A program made the translations under genes and the position numbers. A DNA stretch of 64,000 nt from Dryomyza anilis (taxonomy: Eukaryota; Arthropoda; Insecta; Diptera; Dryomyzidae). The DNA lies in contig OX638135.1 of NCBI GenBank assembly GCA_951804985.1, forward strand, positions 70,590,803 through 70,654,802, written 5' to 3'. The stretch's first letter is position 1, and each line of letters starts with the position of its first letter. The notes under the pieces were generated by a model that saw only the letters and a list, made by a program, of their open reading frames with translations, had not been told where the DNA came from and searched no databases. Below, in pieces: positions 31,820 through 41,305 of this stretch.

Positions 31820-32913
31820 CTAAGAAAAATATACGCCCATCACATTAGTGAACGGTTTCCGACAGAGCGGACACTTGGTCACCGATGAGACGCATTTGGC
31901 GCAGGCGACCACATGTCCGCAGGGTAAAAACGCCGTATTATACTCGGCGGCATAGCAGACTTTACATAGTTTCTCCTCAAAAATGTTGACGACATTTGTA
32001 GCGTCCGCATATGTACATGCTTCGCTGTTGATGGTGCTGCCGCTGTGATTGTTGCTTCACTAGCATAACAATTGTTTGGAGTTGTTGTTGACGCGCTATC
32101 CGCAAGCGGCTGCTGCTTTGCCATATCAGCATTAGCAACGGCAACAGCGTTAACACCAAGATTTCTCGTTTTGTACTTGGCTGTCACCGACTCAACGTAG
32201 CTGACGCCCTTGATCAGCTGAAGACAACGACATTTATTCAGCCAGAGCGCATGCTGCTCAATGGATTGATCATCGGTATCCCAGTCCTTGAGACCGCCGC
32301 CGCAGCTAAAGCACTTGACACGATTGCCCATACCCGCCGCCGCAGCTAAAGCACTTGACACGATTGCCCATACCCGTATAGAAGAAACCCGCCTCGCTTA
32401 GCATTTCTGGTGTCTGTCTCATGTGGCGTGGCCACTCGGCATACGAGCGCAAACGTGCCGACTCCATTGTATACTCAAGAAACTCAGGAAAATAGTTTGC
32501 GACAACATTTGTTACTGGTGTAGTATTTACGATCGTACTGCTGGGCGCTACGTCCTCTCTTGTATACTCAACATAGCTAATCGGACACTCTTCGATTGAA
32601 TTATTGGATCCGCATAAATCGTAGCTAATGGGTGGTAGAATGGCATCCAATGCTTCAAAATCAATAGGCCATTATTGGTGGTGCGTCGTAGCAACAATGG
32701 GCAATTGGGCGACCAACGCAAATTTTCCAGCACTGGCTGATCCTCTTCCTCCGAACCTCCGATCTTCACCTCAAAGAAATAACATTTCACCTTGTCTACC
32801 TCACCAGTGAAAAACATGCCGGTGAGTGCGAGTATCTTCTTGTCCAGCCATATACGTGGCCAATGAGCGAAGGTCTTGATGCGCTCGTCCTCGCGATGGA
32901 AGTTATCATTCAT
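31820..32913 (-). pseudogene. Diap1-like: Diap1-like inhibitor of apoptosis, intronless and broken
   Basis: IAPs bind and ubiquitinate caspases. Start ATG at 32913 (MNDNFHREDERIKTFAHWP), BIR1 follows, then BIR2 ([42 protein letters not shown]), and a C-terminal RING (CKVC, CGH, CAKC, CPLC; end VYFS, stop at 31820). Architecture and the RING text match fly Diap1; at about 360 codons it is somewhat shorter than that family. Damage: one base lost near 32670, a 40-bp tandem duplication (32301/32341) inside BIR2, and an indel near 32010-32060 before the RING. BIR1 has lost two zinc ligands (CYFF for CxxC, N for H). BIR2 and RING ligands are intact. No intron is visible, so a retrocopy or a captured gene is likely. 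Confidence 0.85.
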
Positions 32914-32944
32914 AGTGTAGATGCGTTTTCAGATGAGTGATTGC

Positions 32945-33015
32945 GTCATTGATGAGTATAGAAAATGTTTGTTTAATAAGAAAATTTATTATGATAAAAT
33001 GTTAACTTTTCTATG
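32945..33015 (+). pseudogene. Polinton DNA polymerase B fragment next to the IAP copy
   Basis: Matches 39467-39530 of the polymerase (IDDYRKCLFNKNIYYYKML) with a few changes: ATTGATGAGTATAGAAAATG, then TTTAATAAGAA.ATTTATTAT.ATAAAATGTTAACTTTT. It starts about 35 bp upstream of the IAP start codon and is transcribed away from it. This is direct evidence that the IAP copy abuts Polinton sequence. Confidence 0.75.
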
Positions 33016-33202
33016 ATCTATTCGTTTCTCAATTATAAGACAAAATGTGTTGATTTTTCTAAAATTATATATTTATATATGAATTTTTATTGCATAGTGC
33101 ATAATATAAAATAAATTCAGATTTTAATGTGGAGCGTATTTGACGTTTTTCTTGTTTTATTAAAGATGTTGTTGTTGTTGTGATATTTTTGATCCTACTT
33201 AT
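33016..33202. other. No gene; AT-rich
   Basis: Short AT-rich spacer between the polymerase fragment and the capsid-like remnant; nothing recognised. Confidence 0.4.
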
Positions 33203-33560
33203 TTATATTATTTTATTGATATCGTTTGTGAGAGGTACATATTCAAACATTTTATCATGAAAGAGCATACAATAAGCAGATGTATTATGTTGGACATTTG
33301 AATGAAATTTTAATTTAATTCGAGTGTCTATAGGTCCTCCTTTAACAGATTCATTCATGAACGAGCATACAATAAGCAGATGTATTAGGTTGGACATTTG
33401 AATGAAATTTTAATTCAATTCGAATGTCTATAGGTCCTCCTTTAACAGATTCATTCTGATGGGTCACATCTAAAACAATTATTGGTGCAATTTCAACAAA
33501 ATTTTCCGGTGATAATAGTGGTTGTGGAGTACGACCATAGTAGCTTTGATTACTTGTATT
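33203..33560 (-). pseudogene. Polinton structural-protein C-terminus (capsid-like), partly duplicated
   Basis: Minus strand: YYGRTPQPLLSPENFVEIAP, IIVLDVTHQNESVKGGPIDI, RIELKFHSNVQPNTSAYC and, after a repeat, MFEYVPLTNDINKII. The pattern (V.D...QNESVK...D.R.E...NT.AYC...HD...EY.PLT) is one I associate with a Polinton structural protein, probably the major capsid C-terminus; that assignment is memory-based. A tandem duplication of about 110 bp (33240-33356 and 33357-33453) copies the NESVKGGPID..AYCML section and breaks the ORF. Confidence 0.55.
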
Positions 33561-33779
33561 TACATATTTTTTCATTGCGTTTGTAACATTTTCTCCAGTT
33601 TTATTTTTCAAAGCTTCCGTTGAGGTTTTTTTGGAAAATGTGTCAATAACAGTTAGAAGATAGCGATAACCATTATTAACACTAACCACATTAACACTTA
33701 GCCACAAGTCGTCAATACCTTTCATAATTACATGTCTTCTTTTTAAAATTTGTCCGTGCTTGCTTATGCAATTCTTCAA
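33561..33779 (-). pseudogene. Polinton retroviral-type integrase fragment
   Basis: KGIDDLWLS, then VSVNNGYRYLLTVIDTFSKK and TGENVTNAMKK: the start of the DDE catalytic core of the Polinton integrase (the Asp of TVIDTFSK is the first catalytic residue). It is fused in frame near 33560 to the capsid-like sequence, so the rest of the core (second Asp and Glu) is deleted. The usual DLVD block after DDLW is also altered. Confidence 0.75.
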
Positions 33780-33872
33780 CTATTCCTCATTTATTATTAA
33801 TTATTATTCATTACTATGCATATATTATTTTTATCTACAGTTTTATTTTTGAATATTTTATATTTAATGTTT

Positions 33873-34109
33873 TCACATCATCATCGCAGGTACCCTGTTT
33901 AGGTTTGTGAATAAAAAACCTTTTGTAATAACATCATTATCATCTTTAGGTGAACCAACATTCATAATTCTTTTCATTTCTAAACTCAGGTTTTTATTTT
34001 CATCTAAATTCAAACCAAGAGTATTTCTTAAGACTAACTTCATATTTTTTGCATCATTTTCATCATTCGATGATGAACAATGACCAAATTTATCAATATT
34101 TGTATACAT
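33873..34109 (-). CDS. Small Polinton ORF (KRIMNVGSP type)
   Basis: 78 codons, MYTNIDKFGHCSSSNDEND at the start, then LEMKRIMNVGSPKDDNDVI near the end. A small protein with a KR..NV..P..D.DAV core recurs in Polintons; its role is unknown to me. The ORF is intact in length, but all neighbours are broken, so it is unlikely to be expressed. Confidence 0.5.
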   Translation of the reverse strand: MYTNIDKFGHCSSSNDENDAKNMKLVLRNTLGLNLDENKNLSLEMKRIMNVGSPKDDNDVITKGFLFTNLNRVPAMMM

Positions 34110-34116
34110 TTTTATT

Positions 34117-34972
34117 TTATATAATTATGTTAGCTTCTTTTAACTCCTCAATAATGGATATTTTTTCAATATTATGATTATGTCCAGCAGTTGATGATGC
34201 TATATGTAATCGTAATCGTTCAACTAATTCATTTGTATCATCCCTATACACATAATCTGGTTTATTATTATTAGATTTTACAACCTTAAGACCACTTCCA
34301 TATATTAATGCGTTTGGCAAATTGAACATCTTTCTTCTTATACGTTGATATTTATAAGATTTGGTACGTTTAATTTGATCATTTGAGTTATAATTACGTC
34401 TATGAGCATTTGTAGATAATAGAATATCTTTATAATTTTGCAAATCCCGTTTAGTGAAATGAAGGGGGTTTATGTGAAAAACTAATTCAAATAAACCAGG
34501 TGATATCTGGCATTTATAGTTTCCAACAGAAATTGTATTTTTATTAGGGATTTTCAAATGTTCTTTTCCATATCTCCAACTCCCCAATGAATCAATATTA
34601 AATCCATATACTTTATCCAATTTTACTATCCTTAAGTATTTGTATATTTTGTTGTAGAGCATTTTCTTTATTTCGGTTATTTTGTATTTGTTTAGGAAGT
34701 TTATAATTTGTGTTTAGTTGATCCTTAGCATTACGTTTAAAATTTTTTTATGTAGTCCATAGTTCTCGATCATTTTCAATGTCTCTTCTTACTCTGTTTT
34801 CTTTTTGTTCTTCATTTTCTATCAAATTGTAAATTTCTTCATTATTAATATTATTGCTTTTATTTTTTTGTAAATTAAAATGTTGAAAGTTGAAAACTTC
34901 TTTTGATATAACAGAACGATAAATTTCATTTTGAGAGTTAGAATCTTCTTTTGATATAACAGGACGATACAC
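34117..34972 (-). pseudogene. Polinton DUF8207-like protein, frameshifted
   Basis: The C-terminal 181 codons (34662-34117) hold VYGFN..SLGSWRYGKEHLK, GLFELVFHINPLHFTKRDL, LLSTNAHRRNYNS, YRDDTNELVERLRLHIASS and KISIIEELKEANII, the conserved blocks of a Polinton protein with a DUF8207-type end. A charged N-terminal portion (34972-34748, with VRRDIENDRELWTT) is in a different frame. Known Polinton copies have both parts in one protein; function unknown. Confidence 0.65.
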
Positions 34973-35027
34973 TTTTTTTATTTTATTTTTTCATTGTTTT
35001 TTTAAATTTTAAATGTTTTTTATTTTT

Positions 35028-35840
35028 AGTTTCTTATCTGTTTTTTCTCTTTTGTTCGTGCTATCGATATCTTTTTCTCCTTTGTTCGTGCTATCAATAC
35101 CTTTTCATACCTAACAGGTACTAAATCATTTCCAATATCATGAATGTTGAATTTAGTTCTCAAGAGAAATTATTAGCATATTTCTCTTGTTGTAACAAAC
35201 GTTTCTTTTTATTGTGAAGATCTCTTGATATCTGTCTAAAATTTGTTTGCAACCTTTTGTTTTTTTTTTGTTTTGTTATAATTTGTTTTTTTACCTTTTG
35301 TTTTGTTTCATTTTCAAAGTCAGATTCAGATTCTGTATTATAATTTATTTTGTTTTTCTATTCGGAGACATAATTTAATATATTTTCATTATTAAAGACA
35401 GATTCTGACTTCATATTATAATTGGCATACTCTTTGTTTCCTACATCAGCATCTACATTCTCATTTTTTAAGAATTTAATAAATTCAACTGTTTGAGTGT
35501 TAGTTGTATGGTGTTTGAACGTTGATAATATTTTAAAGCCCTTTCTAATTCATTTTCAATGTTGGGTTTTTTCTTGCGTGTATGCTGGTATGGTTTTTTA
35601 TTCCTTTGCTTATTTTTGTTTAATAAACTACGTTTTTTTAAAATTGTTTTATCATCCATTGTTGTACCAAGTCTTCATAGATAGTGTGGTTCAACATTTA
35701 AATGTATATTTTGAGTGGATTGTTGTTGTTGTTGTAGGTCACCATCATCGTCATCAATAACATCCGAAAAATTTCATAATTAATTTCTTCATCATCATCA
35801 ATAACATCCGAAAACATTTCATAATTATTTTCTTATTTGT
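35028..35840 (-). pseudogene. Charged, low-complexity Polinton-type ORF remnant
   Basis: Acidic stretch MFSDVIDDDDGDLQQQQQS (about 35815-35710), then a basic 63-codon ORF at 35659-35468 (MDDKTILKKRSLLNKNKQRN..HTRKKKP), then K/Q/N-rich text with several stops to about 35028 (SESDFENETKQKVKKQIITK). No domain recognised. Placement between the ATPase and the DUF8207-like gene, and the same AT-rich codon use, suggest that it belongs to the Polinton. Confidence 0.45.
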
Positions 35841-36089
35841 TTTTAACAAGATCGTTAGTATGTTTTTTCTTTGTTATATTCATCTTTATTAAGCTTTCCA
35901 ATTATTTCATTCAATGGTTTTGAAATGGGTTGAAATGTATTTTCAAGCAAATTTACTCGATTATTTCACCTAACTTTATTTCCTTTAATTTGTTCTTTAA
36001 GATTTTCCGAGCAAGGTTGGCTAAAACATTCAGATTTACATTTTTCATCACTTTGTTTCTATGATATGTCTAATATCTGATACTTATCA

Positions 36090-36832
36090 GATGTGTATCT
36101 GTTACTGATCTGGTATATATCTGGTACTTATCTGATATGTATCTGTTACTGATCTGGTTTATATCTTATACTGATCTGTGTTGTAACAGGTGGTGATGTG
36201 ATATTATATGTGGATGAAATTGTCAAAACATTTTCGATATCGACCCTTGTTTATAAACATGAACATTCTGAAATCCATGTCTCCAATAATATGATCATTA
36301 AAAATATGTTTTAAATTTCATCTTGTTTGAATATAATAATCATGTTTGCATTATCGCGTATTAAATGAATAGGAATTTTTGACACAAATAAAAACAATCA
36401 ATTTGTTAATGACGACTCATACAAAAATATTCTCGTATAGTGTTTTGTTTACCACAAATAACATCATCAAATATGAAAATTGAATTTGGTTTAGCTTTAT
36501 CTAGGTCTATAACATCTTCGTTTTCTGAGAACAAATATAGATTAATTCCTTTATCGGTTCAATGAGTTTCTTTAAATATATTGGTTGATATAAGGATTTT
36601 GAAAAATGTTTATGTTTTTAAACTTTAAGCCATTTGGATTTACAATTAGGCTAAACATAACGTTAGTTTTACCACAATTTGATGGTCCAACAAATAAAGC
36701 GCGTATTGAATTAGGTAAAAGTGGACTGTGCACAATTTTGTTTATTTTATCGTTATCATTAAATAAGTCAGCATTAATCCATTCGATACAGCTTGTAAAG
36801 AGTATAATATTGCATATTCACAATCAAAAGAT
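36090..36832 (-). pseudogene. Polinton genome-packaging ATPase (FtsK/HerA type), decayed
   Basis: Walker A LFVGPSNCGKTNVMFSL lies at about 36710-36660, followed by FKNINIFSKSLYQPIY; Walker B NSIFIFDDVICGKQNTIR at about 36500-36440; and NLKHIFNDHIIGDMDF near 36310-36250, GRYRKCFD near 36235. These are the hallmark blocks of the packaging ATPase that Polintons share with many large DNA viruses. Multiple frame breaks between the motifs make it a pseudogene. It is divergent from the penton/protease-type gene at 36842. Confidence 0.8.
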
Positions 36833-36841
36833 ATAAACATC

Positions 36842-37852
36842 CGACTGATACAATTTTATCTGAGAAAGCTTGGCAAAGAGTTACGTCCAAAGATAATAGT
36901 TTGGATCTACAGTCCTGTATAGAACTTCGGCCGAGCTCTCTCACCATTTCAAGCTGTGCGTGTTATATTTGTACTCAAAGTGGTGGGACCTACAGTTTAT
37001 TGCAGAATCCGAACGGTGGGTAGGTTTCGTAGGTTTGCCATTTACTGACGAGAGGTAGCGCGGTATAGAAAAATGTTTCTATGAAACGATGTTGTTAGCC
37101 CCAGTCCAGGCTGGAACCGGGGACCTTTCGGCTCGCAGTCCAATGCACTAACCACTAAGCTCCCGCGGCTACTCCAAAGATAGTGATTTGAAAGAATGTG
37201 CATACGCTTTGTTCGTAACAAATGCAATGAAAGCAAAAGTTAAGTTTGGAATGGGTATTAAGTAAAATATATAGAAAAGTAAATCGAAAAGAAGGAAAAC
37301 CAAACGTAGAAAGTATAACAAACCTAAAGTAAATGGAAAGAAACTATTTTCGATAGCAGTTAAAAAAGGGTGTAAACATGTTGATAAAGAAGAAACCAAA
37401 TTCATTCAATGATGCATATAAAATAGCTCATAAAGCTGTTCAATCAAGTTTTAAACGGAAAAAATCTCAAGTAAACATACCACGTGTAATCCCAGTTCCA
37501 AAAATTGCTGGAGTCTTACTTCTAATACTAATTTTAAAAGCACTAGGTGCTCTTGGGGGTATAGCTTCTGGAGGATCAGCCGTTGCAAAAGTTTTAAATG
37601 AAATAAAAAATGGAAAGGAACAATTAGCTGAAGCTTCTCGCCACAATAGATATATGGAGTCAATTTCTATGGGTAAAGGTATATTTCTAAAACAATATAA
37701 AGAGGGTTATGGATTGTTTTTTACGACCTCAGTCAAAAAACTATTAAGAAATCCACCTAGGAGACCGCTAACCGATGTTGATTTAAGAAAATACTGCAAA
37801 AATATTAAATATTTTAGAGGTATTTTTATGCTTAAATCTCGAACAGATTTAG
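36842..37852 (+). pseudogene. Polinton minor-capsid/protease gene, split by a SINE
   Basis: Reading starts upstream of the SINE (TILSEKAWQRVTSKD) and continues in frame after one copy of the 10-bp duplication (DSDLKECAYALFVTNAMKAK). A basic KSKRRK-rich stretch follows with frame breaks, then the next ORF, MLIKKKPNSFNDAYKIAHKA (37378). Within it LGALGGIASGGSAVAKVLNE resembles the hydrophobic adenovirus-pVI-like minor capsid segment. The C-terminus stops at YFRGIFM (37850), where gypsy sequence is fused; the minus-strand copy at 41306 continues into the cysteine protease. Confidence 0.7.
36896..37172 (-). mobile_element. tRNA-derived SINE, copy 1, with 10-bp target duplication
   Basis: Minus strand head GTAGCCGCGGTAGCTCAGTG contains an A-box-like TAGCTCAGTGG, and GGTTCCAGCC is a B-box-like site. 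A body with GGTCCCACCACTTTGAGTAC and GAGAGAGCTCGGCCGAAG follows. TCCAAAGATA flanks it exactly (36886-36895 and 37173-37182). About 12 bp near the promoter are rearranged relative to copy 2. Confidence 0.85.
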
Positions 37853-37861
37853 GTGGAGGGC

Positions 37862-38266
37862 AGTGTTACGAAAAGAGGTAATTTGCCCCATAGTGCAAGC
37901 ATTCAACAATAATAAATGAGACGTAAGACAATTCAGCGCACTAAGCTATGTGTAAGAAAGAGACGGAAGATCATTAAGCAATGTGCGATAAAGAGATGAA
38001 AGATCAGCACATTAAAACACATGAGTGCGAATGAGATGCCAAATTATTAACAAATTATTATCATTCGACAATGTGCATTTGGGCGCATTGTTCAAATATG
38101 GATATTTGGAGTCCCATTACAATATGTTTGTCTACATTTTGTTAAAATTTATTAAGTTTTCTTGTTATTGGAACAATTCACTATTATTCCTCATTTAAAT
38201 ATTTGTCAAAATAAAAAAAAATAAAAAATGGACTTTTGTCTATCTAAATAGTGAAAATCGCACACT
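37862..38266 (+). mobile_element. Ty3/gypsy LTR (plus orientation), 3' side
   Basis: Begins AGTGTTACG directly after the purine-rich GGTGGAGGGC, and ends CGCACACT: AGTGT/ACACT inverted ends, 405 bp. It is preceded by about 20 bp of gypsy internal sequence (CTCGAACAGATTTAGG), so it is the 3' LTR of an otherwise lost copy of the element at 47305-49430. Contains AATAAATGAG and a run of A near 38210. Confidence 0.7.
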
Positions 38267-38269
38267 GTC

Positions 38270-38545
38270 GCACCGGTGCTGTCTAGCCGCCAAAGATGAT
38301 CGGTGCTGTGTTTTAGTTCTGCATCAATCATCTTTTGCTCCTTCCCCAGTTTGCCAATAATCGCAACCGGAAGAGCTTTGCGAGCAACATCACGATATGA
38401 TACAGCTTGCTTACCTCTGTGGATGTTGAAGGCAGTTCATCCGCAGCCGATCCGGAACATGAAGCGACAGTGCTCATGCTTGTGGAAGCAATACCACTGG
38501 ATACTGTCGAGTTCTGAGAGTTTTCCTGAAAGAAAATTTGAATGG
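38270..38545 (-). pseudogene. Unidentified coding-like fragment, copy 1
   Basis: Minus strand: STVSSGIASTSMSTVASCSG and SAADELPSTST, then a possible splice donor (AGAG then GTAAGC, about 38432), while another frame continues RDAARKALPVAIIGKLGKEQ and DHLWRLDST. S/T-rich followed by a basic, helix-like segment. Present three times in the window (also 42790-43065 and 47060-47300), always between the gypsy LTR and Polinton polymerase. I do not recognise it. Confidence 0.4.
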
Positions 38546-39608
38546 GTTGATGATGTATCAACATTTCAGTTAAATGAGCATGCTAATGATTCTGATGAAG
38601 GATATATTTTAGAAGTTGATTTAGAGATTCCTCCTGATATCAGAAAATTAAAAAAGTCCGACCCGCAAACATTAAAAACTTATAATCGATTTGAATAATA
38701 AATCAAATTATATCATTTATTATGAAAACTTACAACAATGTTTACAAAATGGAATTAAACTAAAAAAAATTTATAGAATTTTAAAATTTAAACAATCACC
38801 TGGCTAAAAAAATATATTGATTTAAATACTTTACATAGAACGCAAGCTAAAAATGATTTTGAAAAGAACTTTTTTAAGTTATTAAATAATGCTGTCTACG
38901 GTAAAACTATGGAGAATGTAGATAAGAGGAAAGATGTTAAAATTGTTGCGAGTTGGAAAGTAGAGGAAAAAGATTGGGAGCTAGAATCTTAATTGCTAAT
39001 CCAAATTTTCAAGATTTACCGAAAATATGGTAGCAATACAACTGAATAGAATACATGCCCTATATGATAAACCAATTAATATAGGGTTTGTAGTCCTTGA
39101 ACTCTCAAAATGGAAAATGTATGATTTTCACTATGATTATATGCTTTCAAAATTTAGAGGGAACTTAAGTTTATGCTATATGGATACTGACTCTTTCATC
39201 TATTCAATTAAGACTGAAGACTTTTATAATTACATTAAACCTGACATTAATTTAAAATTTGATACATCCGACTACAAACCAAACAATCCTTATGAGATAG
39301 AACGACAAAATAAAAAGGTTTTAGGTTTCATGAAAGATGAAAATAATGGAAAAATAATGAGAGAATTCATTGGATTGAGGTCAAAAATGTATTCTATTAG
39401 TGTTACGGGTGATAATGATATTAAAAAGGCTAAAGGGGTAAAAAAATCAACTTTGATGTCCCTCAGCATTGATGATTATAGGAAATGTTTATTTAATAAG
39501 AACATTTATTATTATAAAATGTTAACTTTTAGATCTAAGATTCATAAGATATATACACAAGAAATAAAAAAAATGGTGTTAAGTTATTTATATAACGACA
39601 CATATTAG
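38525..39608 (+). pseudogene. Polinton protein-primed DNA polymerase B, copy 1, broken
   Basis: Replicates Polinton DNA from a protein primer. Blocks in order: KFEWVDDVSTF, then DSDEGYILEVDLE (motif A region, about 38595); [20 protein letters not shown] (motif B, about 38850-38910); and, in the 193-codon ORF at 39027-39608, YMDTDSF (motif C, residues 51-57, nt 39177-39197), KKVLGFMKDE and KAKGVKK. About 100 bp between motif A and B are low-complexity with stops; a break also lies at 38990-39026. The first two thirds of the protein (exonuclease, N-terminal regions) are absent. Confidence 0.85.
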
Positions 39609-39609
39609 A

Positions 39610-39829
39610 AAATGGAGTTAATACCCTTGCATGGGGCCATTATAGATTATTAAATAAAAATATATTAAAAGATTGAAAGCTAATAAAATAAAACACAAAA
39701 CAATTTTAAAATGAGTTTTTATTTTTATATAAACATAAGTACAAAATTTTTAAACATAATTGTCCACAAATAATTGAGTTGTATTTTTGTTTTTGTTCAT
39801 AATTGTAATATATTGGTGGCTTTAAATAA
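39610..39829. other. Downstream flank of the polymerase; no gene
   Basis: Short AT-rich stretch with GAGTTAATACCCTTGCATGG after the polymerase stop, identical in the second unit. Nothing recognised. Confidence 0.4.
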
Positions 39830-41290
39830 CACTACACAACAGCCATTCTGCGCAGTAGTCAAGGTTATTTTTGTATTATGTAAAATGACGCCATTATTCC
39901 GAAAATATGGTTTAATAATGTTTCTTTGGATAGGTTTACAAAATATGGGCCAATAACTTTTGGACCGAGCTTTCATAAAGGTGGTCACATATATTTGCAA
40001 ATATCTCGCGTTCTAAATAACACATATGATCAAATGTTATATCGAATGAAAGCTAATTGAATATCGAATAAACATTTTTTTGAACATTTTTAAATTTGTT
40101 CATTAATTTAAGAGAACTCGAAAGGAGAACTTGATAAAACATTTATTTTTTTCAACAAAAATTTAAGAAAAAATTCATTTAAAAAAATGAAAAAAAAATC
40201 GAGAAAGTAAGATGATACACAAATTTTAATTTTTCAAAATTAGTTCACACTCTTTCGAACAAATTGAGCTATAAATGACAAAAATATATGTTTAACATTT
40301 GAGCATAAAAGTTATGTGAAAGCCATACAAATAGGCATAAAAATAAAAAATAAAAAATGTGAGCTGATCACGATTATTTTTTGAGCACCTATTGATAGAT
40401 GATTGCTTGTAATTAATTTTAAATTTTATAACTTTATCTTTAATACTTAACGAGATATGTGATCCTAAAAAGTAAACCCATATTTCGTAGAGGATGTAGT
40501 AGATTACGTTGACTAAATCGACTAATTTTCAAACTTTGAATTACTATTCTACTAAAATATATTGAAAATAAATTTCACATCATTCGGAATAGCAGTTTTA
40601 AAGTTATCGTGTATAGGCGGACAGACAGACGGTCATATCTAAATCGACTCGGATAGTGATGTTGACCAAGACAATATTTACTTTTTCATACCAGTCACGC
40701 CTAAGAGGCGCTAAAATATCCTCACATATATTTTATAACTTGTAACCCATGGGTATAGGGTATAAACATAATATACGATTTTTTTTTGTTAATACCCAAT
40801 TGTAATGCTTTCACATGATTTTTCTGTTCTCAAAACGTATCCATAGATTTCTTTTATTTTTACTTCATTTTTTTAAAAAATGTACTGGCTAATATTGCAA
40901 TATTACAAACTGTGCATCATCTTGCGTTTTCAATTTTTCGCCGTTTTTTGAATGCATTTTTAAATATATTTTTTTTTATTTTGGTCGACAAAATTTACAT
41001 TTTTCGAGTTCATCTGTAGAGTTTTCTTAAACCAGTAAACCAATTCCAAACAATTGTAAGAAATGTTTATTGAATATTTAATTATCTTTCATTTGATGTA
41101 ACAATTGCGATTATGGGTTTTATTAAACGCGAAATATTTACAAATTTATGTGACCACCTTTTTGAAAGCTCAGTACAAAAGTTATTGCCCGAAATCTCGT
41201 AAACCTATCCGTAGAAAATTTTTTAATTCATGTATTCAAATTCTGCGAGTCATTTCTAATAATAAAAAAATAATGAAATTTACTGCGCAA
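39830..41290. mobile_element. Long inverted-repeat element LIR-3, copy 2
   Basis: Starts CACTACACAACAGCC and runs to about TACTGCGCAAAC. The outer arms (~430 bp) are inverted: GGATAGGTTTACAAAATATG (39930) against the complement of CTACGGATAGGTTTACGAG (41198), and AAAGGTGGTCACATATATTTGC against its complement at 41143. The centre is a DINE-like unit in minus orientation. It interrupts the protease gene that continues at 41306. Confidence 0.65.
40380..40764 (-). mobile_element. DINE-like unit (family 2) inside LIR-3 copy 2
   Basis: Complement of the unit at 17105-17510: TATACCCTATACCCATGGG ends at 40764, with GACAGACAGACGGTC near 40619. The same central position in two independently inserted LIR-3 copies suggests that it is part of the mobile unit. 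Confidence 0.6.
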
Positions 41291-41305
41291 ACTTTTTTTC
41301 TCATT

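Noticed and set aside
37042..37236. ORF with SSRGSLVVSALDCEPKGPRF (also 46380-46583)
   Set aside because: Translation of the tRNA-derived SINE head; a familiar false ORF.
38303..38698. Intact 131-codon plus-strand protein
   Set aside because: Chimeric frame: the first part is antisense to the unidentified fragment, and only the last ~50 codons are polymerase.
33203..39608. Integrated exogenous DNA virus
   Set aside because: Polymerase, retroviral-type integrase, ATPase and protease together define a Polinton/Maverick; no reason to invoke a separate virus.
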